Shown here in pieces: positions 7,285 through 14,869 of a stretch of 32,455 nt of DNA. A program made the translations under genes and the position numbers. The notes under the pieces are model-generated. The model had not been told where the DNA came from and searched no databases. It saw only the letters and a list, made by a program, of their open reading frames with translations. The stretch is from assembly GCA_902789415.1 (NCBI GenBank), contig CADAOD010000032.1, positions 1-32,455 on the forward strand, read 5' to 3'. Source of the DNA: an uncultured Prevotellaceae bacterium. Its GTDB lineage: Bacteria > Bacteroidota > Bacteroidia > Bacteroidales > Bacteroidaceae. Position 1 is the first letter of the stretch, and the number at the start of each line of letters is the position of its first letter.

Positions 7285-9066
7285 TCAATTTTCCACCAAC
7301 ACGTTCATCTGACAATGAGCACAATCAAACTCCAGACGGAATCGGCGACCATCGCCTAATACCAGCGAGAGCGGTTCGTGCCAGGTGGGGCGCTTGCCAC
7401 CACGCTTAACACAATAGCCCAATGAATAACGGATGCAATGACGGCACTGCATGATAGGACCGTTGCCACCTTTCAGCTCGAATGCCGAAAGCTCATCGGT
7501 ACCATAGAAGACGGCCGACTGGCGGTTGGAGATGTTATTCTGGTAGCTGAGCTTGTTCACGCCGGGATTACCACTTACCTTGGCCTGTATAAGTTGGCGC
7601 TGGGGCTGTACAAGGGCCTCGGTCAGCTGGCGCCGCATGTCGGCGAGCTGACTGTTGGGGATGAAATAATTAAAGTCGGCAGGCACATCAATCTCCTGGC
7701 ACTCATAGATGGTATCGCCCAACTTAGAGAGTTGGCGAACCAGATTCTCGCGAGGCGACTTCTGGGCAATCTGATGTTCGGCCACGAAGTGAAGCGTTAC
7801 ACCATCGGCACTCAACTCAAAACCATCATCAACTGCACGTAATGCAATACTTACAGGTATTTTACGGGTAGCGCTGGGCTTAGAGAGAATACGCTCGAAC
7901 TCCTGATCGTTGTTACGATAGAGCGACATGCCCGGGCGCAAACCAGCAGGCATTTTAAACGGATAGATGCGATTACCCACCACACGGTTGGCACGGAAAC
8001 CTTCGAACTGGCGGTCCTGATTCAAGAAGCACAAGCCGTCGCCGTTAGCAAAGCTGGCGGTACCAGCCACGTTAAAGCTATCGTGACGAATCTCCTTGAC
8101 CTTACCCACAAACTCGCCCACAGCCTTTGGTGTATCGAACGAGGCGATATTAGGCTGACGACCATTCATAAAATAAGTGGTGTAGCCGCGGTTAAACGTG
8201 CGATTGAGATTGGGCGTAAAGGTGTATTCGCAACGCCCCTTTGATGCACGACAATATTTATCGGCGTGCTTACGGATATAAGCATTAAGGCGCTCACTAT
8301 AGGCGGCGGTAACGTTCTTAACGTAAGTTACATCCTTGAGGCGACCCTCGATCTTAAACGATACGGCACCTGCCTCGATGAGTTTATCCAGGTTATCACT
8401 CTGGTTCATATCCTTAAGCGAGAGCAGGTAACGCTCGTGCTCAATCTCTACCCCATCGGCATCGACCAACGAGAAACGCATGCGACAGAACTGGGCACAC
8501 TCACCACGGTTGGCGCTACGCTGGAAACAATGCTGCGAGGCATAGCAAATGCCCGAATAGCTAACGCACAAGGCACCATGCACAAATACCTCGAGATCAA
8601 TATCAGGCACCTCGCGATGAATCTCGGCAATCTCCTCGGCCGAGAGCTCACGCGCCAGAACGGCACGCGAGAAACCAACCTGTTTAAGCCAGCGAACCTT
8701 GTCGACTGTGCGGTTATCGGTCTGCGTAGAGGCGTGAATCTCGAAAGGCTTACCATCCATAAACTGCAGCAAGCCCATATCTTGTACCAAGATAGCATCA
8801 ATGCCAATCTCGGCCAACTGGTTAATCAGTTTCTGTGCCTCGGAGAGCTCATGATCGTACACAATCGTGTTGAGCGTGACATAGATTTTGGCACCAAACT
8901 GATGGGCATAATCACAAAGCTGACGAATATCGTCGATACTGTTACCTACGGCTGCACGGGCGCCAAACTTAGGCGCACCGATATAAACGGCATCGGCGCC
9001 ATGATCTATGGCAGCTATGCCGCACGCCAAATTCTTGGCAGGAGCTAAAAGTTCTAATGCAGTCAC
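7285..9066 (-). CDS. U32 peptidase family protein, RlhA/YdcP-like (23S rRNA hydroxylation family)
   Basis: A 593-residue protein with a TIM-barrel-type N-terminal half: LLAPAKNLACGIAAIDHGAD, AVYIGAPKFGARA, then the U32 core near EVFVHGALCVSYSGICYAS with NRGECAQFCR. Cys in these motifs are the family iron-sulfur/catalytic cysteines. The length and the extended C-terminal half match the E. coli RlhA (YdcP) type, which hydroxylates C2501 of 23S rRNA, rather than the shorter TrhP type. Additional Cys pairs (CRHCIRYSLGYCVKRGGK and CAHCQ) sit at the C-terminus and may bind metal. It begins 5 nt after metA ends. Despite the family name, protease activity is unlikely. The exact RNA target is inference. 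Confidence 0.82.
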   Translation of the reverse strand: MTALELLAPAKNLACGIAAIDHGADAVYIGAPKFGARAAVGNSIDDIRQLCDYAHQFGAKIYVTLNTIVYDHELSEAQKLINQLAEIGIDAILVQDMGLLQFMDGKPFEIHASTQTDNRTVDKVRWLKQVGFSRAVLARELSAEEIAEIHREVPDIDLEVFVHGALCVSYSGICYASQHCFQRSANRGECAQFCRMRFSLVDADGVEIEHERYLLSLKDMNQSDNLDKLIEAGAVSFKIEGRLKDVTYVKNVTAAYSERLNAYIRKHADKYCRASKGRCEYTFTPNLNRTFNRGYTTYFMNGRQPNIASFDTPKAVGEFVGKVKEIRHDSFNVAGTASFANGDGLCFLNQDRQFEGFRANRVVGNRIYPFKMPAGLRPGMSLYRNNDQEFERILSKPSATRKIPVSIALRAVDDGFELSADGVTLHFVAEHQIAQKSPRENLVRQLSKLGDTIYECQEIDVPADFNYFIPNSQLADMRRQLTEALVQPQRQLIQAKVSGNPGVNKLSYQNNISNRQSAVFYGTDELSAFELKGGNGPIMQCRHCIRYSLGYCVKRGGKRPTWHEPLSLVLGDGRRFRLEFDCAHCQMNVLVEN

Positions 9067-9071
9067 TAAGC

Positions 9072-9989
9072 TTATTTAATTTCGTCGATATTATACGGTG
9101 TTTCCTGGTAAACGTAGTAGTTTATCCAGTTATTGTACAGCAAGTTAGCATGAGCTCGCCAAGTTACTACTGGGGCGTTGTCAGGATTATCATCGCGATA
9201 GTAATTCTTAGGCATATCCACATCATCGCGGATACCACGGTCGCGCTTATACTCATTATCAAGTGTGTTAGGCGCATACTCCAGGTGACCGGTAATATAG
9301 AACTCACGACCACCGCGAGCCATCACCATGCTGACACCACTCTCGGGCGATTCGGCCAACAACGTAAGCTCGGGGTTAGCAAGAACATCTTCGCGATGAA
9401 TCTCGGTATGACGACTATGAGGCATCATAAACACATCATCGAACCCACGGAAGATGGGCAGTTTGGTATCAACGGGTGTTTGTGGGAAGATGCCGAACAT
9501 CTTCTTTTCCAACGGGTACTTGGGCACACCGTAATGATAATAAAGGCCGGCCTGAGCTGCCCAACATATATATAATGTACTGGTGACGTGGGTTTTGGCC
9601 CATGCAAAAATCTCGGTAATCTCGTCCCAGTAGGTTACTTCTTCAAAGTCCATCGTCTCTACAGGCGCACCTGTAATAATCATACCATCGAACTTCTCAT
9701 TACGCATCGACTCGAAGTCGCGATAGAACATCATCATGTGTTCAATCGGCGTGTTCTTTGGGGTATGACTCTTTAACTTCATAAAGTTAATCTCCATCTG
9801 CAATGGTGTGTTAGACAGCAATCTAACCAAATCGGTCTCTGTGGTTATCTTCAGAGGCATCAGGTTAAGAATCACAATCTTCAGCGGACGGATATCCTGT
9901 GTTGTTGCCCGCGAGTTATCCATCACAAAGATATTCTCGTTCTTAAGAATATCAATAGCGGGCAGTCTGTCTGGTAATCTTAGTGGCAT
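9072..9989 (-). CDS. metA: Homoserine O-acyltransferase MetA, predicted acetyl-CoA specific
   Basis: A 305-residue enzyme of the MetA family, which activates homoserine for methionine synthesis. The nucleophile is C142 in YICWAAQAGLYYHYG; H235 and E237 in GHLEY complete the active site at exactly the family positions. The specificity position is E111 in TGAPVETMDF. In characterised MetA proteins, Glu at 111 favours acetyl-CoA, while Gly (as in E. coli) favours succinyl-CoA. The product is therefore probably O-acetylhomoserine. It lies 22 nt downstream of the PP2C gene and 5 nt upstream of the U32 gene, on the same strand. Whether it has its own promoter is not clear; I see no full -7 element in the 22-nt gap. 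Confidence 0.93.
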   Translation of the reverse strand: MPLRLPDRLPAIDILKNENIFVMDNSRATTQDIRPLKIVILNLMPLKITTETDLVRLLSNTPLQMEINFMKLKSHTPKNTPIEHMMMFYRDFESMRNEKFDGMIITGAPVETMDFEEVTYWDEITEIFAWAKTHVTSTLYICWAAQAGLYYHYGVPKYPLEKKMFGIFPQTPVDTKLPIFRGFDDVFMMPHSRHTEIHREDVLANPELTLLAESPESGVSMVMARGGREFYITGHLEYAPNTLDNEYKRDRGIRDDVDMPKNYYRDDNPDNAPVVTWRAHANLLYNNWINYYVYQETPYNIDEIK

Positions 9990-10011
9990 TTCTTTTTTTT
10001 CCTCTCAATTT

Positions 10012-10755
10012 TTAGAATTGCAACACACAGCACGACACGTTATCATAACCTCCTGCTGCCACAGCAGCATCGCACAGGTTATTGGCATCAGAACCTTCGC
10101 TAAGCAGCGTGAAGACAATGGAATCGGCCAGCATATCGGTAAGACCGTCGCTGCACATCATGTAAACATCGCCCTCGCGCACATCGTCGGTGATATTCAC
10201 AATATCGATAAACGAGTGCGAAGCACCACCACCGATACAGTTGGTAATCACGTTAGAGTGCTCTGACGAACCAAGCATGTTACTGAGCGAATGGTCGGTG
10301 GTAAGCTGGGTAAGCTCGCCATCGCGGAAACGGTACAAGCGGCTGTCGCCACAGTTCAGCGTATAGAACTGGCCTTCATAAAATACCATTCCCACAAGCG
10401 TGGTACCCATGCCTTTATACTGCTCGTCGGAGCGGCCCTTCGACTCGATGATGATGTTGATGGATCGTAACCAATCCTCAAACTTCTCGACGGTGGATTC
10501 GGGGCTCAAACCTGTGGGCAGATCATGAAAGTAATACTGCAGATTATGCAGTACATCACTACTGGCCACGTCGCCACGATTATGTCCACCCATACCATCG
10601 GCTACGGCCATGATATAACGGTCGTTATTGGTCAAGTCAACACGTGTGCTAAAAGCATCGTTCCTCACGAAATGGCTGCCAAGCAGCACCATGTCTTCGT
10701 TCTGACTACGCACGCAGCCTACTTTGCTGGCTGCTGTCATGTGTATTGTTATCAT
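10012..10755 (-). CDS. PP2C-type serine/threonine protein phosphatase
   Basis: A 247-residue soluble phosphatase consisting of the PP2C catalytic domain only. Metal-binding motifs are visible: VRSQNED (15-21), VADGMGGH (51-58, D53), NCGDSRLYRF, TTDHS, CSDGLTD (201-207, D203) and GYDNVS (236-241, D238). It resembles PstP/PppA/Stp1-type enzymes that reverse Ser/Thr kinase action. It is the fifth and last gene of the kinase-AAA-FHA cluster, 15 nt after the FHA gene, and is the natural eraser for the kinase at 14870-18178. It has no TM segment, unlike mycobacterial PstP, so it should act in the cytoplasm. Confidence 0.92.
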   Translation of the reverse strand: MITIHMTAASKVGCVRSQNEDMVLLGSHFVRNDAFSTRVDLTNNDRYIMAVADGMGGHNRGDVASSDVLHNLQYYFHDLPTGLSPESTVEKFEDWLRSINIIIESKGRSDEQYKGMGTTLVGMVFYEGQFYTLNCGDSRLYRFRDGELTQLTTDHSLSNMLGSSEHSNVITNCIGGGASHSFIDIVNITDDVREGDVYMMCSDGLTDMLADSIVFTLLSEGSDANNLCDAAVAAGGYDNVSCCVLQF

Positions 10756-10770
10756 TGTTTTTAAATATTA

Positions 10771-11550
10771 CTATCTAATTTCTACTTGCAGGTTGATATT
10801 GGCTATCGTCAGCACATCGCCATGCTTCAATGCGTTCTCGGTCTCAGGCTGGATAGGAGTTTGATTAATCCTTGTGCCGTTAGACGAGTTCAAATCGATA
10901 ACAAACCAGCCTTCGCCCGATTTATACTTAAGTTGGGCGTGAATACCCGACACGTATGATTGCTGTCCGAAAATCTGCACATACGGTCCCTTACGACGAC
11001 CGATAATAGCACCGTTAATAGCTGTAATACGTATATTGAGACTATCGTTAACCAACGTCATCATAGGCATACTTGCACGCGCGGTTCCTGACGAGGCAAT
11101 AGAGATGGCAGGTCCTACCGATATGCTGGCTGCAATGTTTTGTACACTTGCCGCACGCGATGCAACTGGCTGCTGCTGTGCCGGTTGTGCCTGCTGTACA
11201 TTAGCTGGGCGCTGTACCGATGCACTTGGCGTAACACTGATGTTAACACCAGGGCGCACCGCAGCCCCTGCCCCAGGAGTACCCGTTGGAGTACCCACAG
11301 GCTGCCCCATGGGATTGGCCATAGGATTTGCCATCGGGTTGCCCATGGAATTTGCCCCCATAGGATTTGCACCAGCATTGGCTGCTGCCATGCTACCTGC
11401 AGGCAAAGCCATCATGCCGCCGCAACGTGTGCAACGACGTCCAAGCCCCACATGACCGCACTGTTTACAGAACAGCAGCTGCTGTCCACATTGGTCGCAG
11501 TAATGTGAATCGTTATCTATTTCTTCTTTACAAGCTGGACAAATAATCAT
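10771..11550 (-). CDS. Zinc-ribbon and FHA domain protein (phosphothreonine reader)
   Basis: A 259-residue protein. Two N-terminal CxxC-paired zinc ribbons use C4/C7/C18/C21 and C28/C31/C40/C43. A low-complexity linker (about 50-160) rich in Ala, Pro, Gln and Met follows, with NPM repeats at 61-82. It also has a segment VRPGVNISVTPSASVQR (98-114) that is shared with the kinase. The C-terminal FHA domain (about 172-259) has GRRKG (184-188), SYVSGIHAQL with S201 and H204, and SSNGT (222-226, N224). These are the phosphothreonine-contacting positions of FHA domains. It starts 6 nt after the AAA gene. Its likely ligand is a phosphothreonine on the kinase tail or on the AAA protein (inference). 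Confidence 0.9.
   Translation of the reverse strand: MIICPACKEEIDNDSHYCDQCGQQLLFCKQCGHVGLGRRCTRCGGMMALPAGSMAAANAGANPMGANSMGNPMANPMANPMGQPVGTPTGTPGAGAAVRPGVNISVTPSASVQRPANVQQAQPAQQQPVASRAASVQNIAASISVGPAISIASSGTARASMPMMTLVNDSLNIRITAINGAIIGRRKGPYVQIFGQQSYVSGIHAQLKYKSGEGWFVIDLNSSNGTRINQTPIQPETENALKHGDVLTIANINLQVEIR
11305..11370. repeat. Short in-frame NPM repeat in the FHA protein linker
   Basis: Residues 61-82 of the FHA protein repeat N-P-M-[AG] or N-S-M-G units, with related DNA units such as AATCCNATGG recurring on the minus strand. All changes are codon multiples, so the reading frame is kept. Such repeats commonly vary in copy number by slippage. Confidence 0.6.
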
Positions 11551-11556
11551 ATTTCG

Positions 11557-14500
11557 TTAAATATCTTCTGGTAGTATAATCTGATATGTTTCCTTTGTAA
11601 TCTGATCGGGCGACATCATAGATACACGCTCCGACAGATGCTGGATGGTGGCATCGAGCAGGTTGCGCATTTCGCGCGCATTGCCCCACGACTCGGTCTT
11701 GCCAAGTACCATCTTATAAATCTTATCGAGTGCCTTAACCTCAGCCTCGGCCGAGAACTGGTACTGTTCCTTCTGGGCCATGTGCTTATAGATAGCCAGC
11801 AGCTCATCAGGATCGTAGTCGTCGATGTGTAACTTGTGTGTGAATCGGCTGGCCAATCCGGCGTTCATCATCATGAACTCCTCCATCTTATCCTTATAGC
11901 CGGCGGCGATAACCACAAACTTACCACGATCGTCCTCCATACGTTTCATCAGTGTGTCGATAGCCTCCTTGCCGTACATATCTCCTCCATCACTCAGCGT
12001 ATAGGCCTCGTCAATGAATAGGATACCGCCCATGGCCTTATCGCACATGCTGTTTACAATCTTCGGTGTTTCGCCCATGTACTTACCTACGAGTGTAGCA
12101 CGACTGGCCTCGATGACGTGTGATGTGGGCAGGATGTCCATGGCCTGGAGAATCTCACCCATCTTGCGGGCAATCGATGTTTTACCTGTGCCTGGGTTAC
12201 CCGTAAGCACAAAGTTCATCGACATTTGCTGAACACTGCCTGCACCCATGGCTGCACGCTGTTTCATGAACATGCTCTGTACGGCCAGACGACGGATAGA
12301 ATCCTTGACTGAGCGCATACCAATGAACTCTTCGAGCTCGTTGAGCACCACATCGAGCGGACGTGCTGTTTCGCCCTGCGACAGGGGAAGGTCGGCGGTG
12401 GTGAGCGCAAACATGTCGCTCTCCTTGAAGTCGGGACTGGTCATCTGCTTTACCAAACGCTGACTCTGGCGCTCTACAGCCTCGTTGAAGATGCGGCGTG
12501 CCTCGCGGGCATTGCCGAAGTTCTTATCGCGGCGCAGATAGAGCTGCTCGAACATGCGGTGGATAGCCGCCTTGGTCTCCTCGTCGACGGTAAAGTTCTT
12601 GCCAGAAGCGAGATGCAGGAAGATCTCCGTAAGCTCGTCGGGCGTATAATCGTCGAAGTGGATGGTTTGTGTAAAGCGACTCTTCAATCCTGGGTTGGTA
12701 TCGATAAAGTCGTGCATCTGGTCGGTATAACCAGCTACGATACAGATAAACTTACCACGATCATCCTCCAAGCGTTTCAGCAGCGTATCGATAGCCTCAG
12801 CACCAAAGCTGTCGGCATCGTTCGACTTCAGGGTATAGGCCTCGTCGATAAACAGTACACCACCCATAGCCTGATCAACCAGTTGGTTGGTCTTGATGGC
12901 CGTCTGACCCGAGAAGCCTGCCACCAGTTTAGAACGGTCGGCCTCAACCAGCTGTCCGCGGGCTACAACGCCTAACGTCTTAAATATATCGGCCATAATA
13001 CGTGCCACTGTGGTTTTACCTGTACCTGGGTTACCGGTAAACACATAATGTTTGCCTTGGAAGGTGTTGGTTTCGCCACGTGCAATCTGCAGGTTCAGGA
13101 AGGCTGTCAGGTTGGCAATCTCCTTCTTGACGCCCGACAGACCAACCAGACCGTCGAGTTTCTTCAGACAGTCGTCGACACTTACCGTCTGTGGTGCCTC
13201 GTATGGGATATCCTCGCGTACGATGGTCATGAGCTCCTCGTTGCTCATCATAGAGATGTTTGCTCCCTGCAGGCGCTGTGCCTGTTTCTTGCAAATCTGG
13301 TCGAAGAGCGTACGCATGGTACGACCGTTGGCAAAATCCTTGTCGCGCGAGTCGTACATCTCCTTGATCATCTTCTGAGTAAGTGCCTGTGCATCTGGCG
13401 AGAAGATATACTTCTTCTGCTTGGCGAATACCTGCATAATCTCGAACAGCTCGGCTGGCGAGTAGTCCTTGATATCAAGGAAGTAGTTGAAACGGCTGCG
13501 GAATCCCGGGTTCACACGGAACAGATTCTCCATCTCCGTGCGATAACCGGCGGCAATCACGATAAACTGTCCACGATCGTCCTCCATACGTTTCATCAAC
13601 TTTTCCAAAGCCTGTGCGCCTTGGGCATCACGATCGCCCGACGCACTCACAGGTGCCAAGGTGTAGGCCTCGTCAACAAACAGAATACCGCCCTTGGCCT
13701 TATCGCAAAGGGCATCAACCACCTTAGGTGTTTCGCCCTGATACTGACTTACCATCTTGGCACGATCAACCTCGACTACGTGGCCACTATCCAGATAGCC
13801 GATGGCTGCAAGGATTTCGCCCAACTTACGGGCGATAGTGGTTTTACCTGTACCTGGGTTACCAGTAAGAATAATGTGCATCGACATTTTCTCCTGCTCG
13901 CCCAATCCACGCTCGGCGCGCTGCATAGAGTTCTGTACCGAGTAGGCCATCTCTTTTACAGCGGCCTTTACCTCGTCCATACCAATGTAGCTGTCAAGAT
14001 CCTTCAGGATATCCTCAACCGAACGTTCCTCAGGTACATAGCCCGTGATATCGCTCAACTCTACCCTTGAGGCGTTGGCACCACGACTGATGTAGTGGGT
14101 AAATATATTCTCGGCTGTTTTATGGGCCAAGTGTCCGTTACCAAAGGTCTCGTCCTTAATCTTTACCTGATATTTGAAGAAACGCATTAACTGTTTATCA
14201 GCCTCGGGCGAGAACTCCTGTATACCATACTTTAACTGCAGGTTGAGTTTACATATCTCGGTAAGTTCCTGATAGTTAGGTGTGGTCATACGGAAGGTGT
14301 ACTTAAAACGGTTGGCTACGGCTGGGTTGCTCTCCAGGAAGTCCTCCAAACCCTTCGAGAGTCCGGATATAATCACAATGGGGTTATCCTCCCATTTATC
14401 CATCTCGACAAACAATTTGTCGAGCGGATTTACCTGGTTAGAGTATTTATCGGGCAACAACTTCTGCACATTGTCGAAGAACAAGATACCATTCTTGGCT

Positions 14501-14862
14501 TTCTTGATATTCTCATCCCATTTGTCGACGAATCGCTGGTAATCTACGGCATCAACCATCATCAGCTGAGGTTTCTCGATAATCTTATGCTGATAGAAGT
14601 AGTCGCGCAGAATCTCGGCCAGCGCCGTTTTACCCGTACCCGTATCGCCAATCACGATGGCGTTAAGCGAGATGCGAGCATTAGAGATGTCCTTTCGAGA
14701 GCGCAGAAACGTATACGTATCGACAATGGTCTTGAGCTGGTTCTTAACCTCGTCGAGGCCAACCAGCTTATCAAGCAAGTCGGTAGTAACAAGCTGCTGT
14801 CCGCACCACTTGCAGAACTTAGCTTTGTTTCTGTTTTCTTTTTGACAATTCTGACAAACCAT
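11557..14862 (-). CDS. Zinc-ribbon protein with four AAA+ modules (CbxX/CfqX, SpoVK-like)
   Basis: A 1101-residue protein. An N-terminal zinc ribbon (C3, C6, C17, C20) is followed by four AAA+ modules in one chain. Module 1: Walker A GDTGTGKT (72-79), Walker B-like ILFFDN (126-131), with Asn131 where the catalytic Glu should be. Module 2: GNPGTGKT (334-341) and ILFVDE (393-398). Module 3: GNPGTGKT (610-617) and VLFIDE (669-674). Module 4: GNPGTGKT (888-895) and ILFIDE (947-952). Modules 2-4 carry the CbxX/CfqX signature DEAYTL and a sensor/arginine-finger region N.G..SRF. This family includes RuBisCO activase CbbX, SpoVK and EccA of type VII secretion. It sits 7 nt after the kinase gene and is the probable effector ATPase of the cluster. 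With no membrane segment it should be cytoplasmic. Its substrate is unknown. Confidence 0.92.
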   Translation of the reverse strand: MVCQNCQKENRNKAKFCKWCGQQLVTTDLLDKLVGLDEVKNQLKTIVDTYTFLRSRKDISNARISLNAIVIGDTGTGKTALAEILRDYFYQHKIIEKPQLMMVDAVDYQRFVDKWDENIKKAKNGILFFDNVQKLLPDKYSNQVNPLDKLFVEMDKWEDNPIVIISGLSKGLEDFLESNPAVANRFKYTFRMTTPNYQELTEICKLNLQLKYGIQEFSPEADKQLMRFFKYQVKIKDETFGNGHLAHKTAENIFTHYISRGANASRVELSDITGYVPEERSVEDILKDLDSYIGMDEVKAAVKEMAYSVQNSMQRAERGLGEQEKMSMHIILTGNPGTGKTTIARKLGEILAAIGYLDSGHVVEVDRAKMVSQYQGETPKVVDALCDKAKGGILFVDEAYTLAPVSASGDRDAQGAQALEKLMKRMEDDRGQFIVIAAGYRTEMENLFRVNPGFRSRFNYFLDIKDYSPAELFEIMQVFAKQKKYIFSPDAQALTQKMIKEMYDSRDKDFANGRTMRTLFDQICKKQAQRLQGANISMMSNEELMTIVREDIPYEAPQTVSVDDCLKKLDGLVGLSGVKKEIANLTAFLNLQIARGETNTFQGKHYVFTGNPGTGKTTVARIMADIFKTLGVVARGQLVEADRSKLVAGFSGQTAIKTNQLVDQAMGGVLFIDEAYTLKSNDADSFGAEAIDTLLKRLEDDRGKFICIVAGYTDQMHDFIDTNPGLKSRFTQTIHFDDYTPDELTEIFLHLASGKNFTVDEETKAAIHRMFEQLYLRRDKNFGNAREARRIFNEAVERQSQRLVKQMTSPDFKESDMFALTTADLPLSQGETARPLDVVLNELEEFIGMRSVKDSIRRLAVQSMFMKQRAAMGAGSVQQMSMNFVLTGNPGTGKTSIARKMGEILQAMDILPTSHVIEASRATLVGKYMGETPKIVNSMCDKAMGGILFIDEAYTLSDGGDMYGKEAIDTLMKRMEDDRGKFVVIAAGYKDKMEEFMMMNAGLASRFTHKLHIDDYDPDELLAIYKHMAQKEQYQFSAEAEVKALDKIYKMVLGKTESWGNAREMRNLLDATIQHLSERVSMMSPDQITKETYQIILPEDI

Positions 14863-14869
14863 CTTTATA

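Noticed and set aside
7275-7300. CAATTTT repeats near the end of the U32 gene as a regulatory element
   Set aside because: Only two or three short A/T-rich units are present, overlapping the coding end and the next start; too simple to interpret.
13048-14070. A 340-codon open frame on the plus strand
   Set aside because: It lies wholly antisense to the AAA+ gene, whose modules have clear Walker motifs. The translated product has no recognisable domain, and the open frame reflects codon bias.
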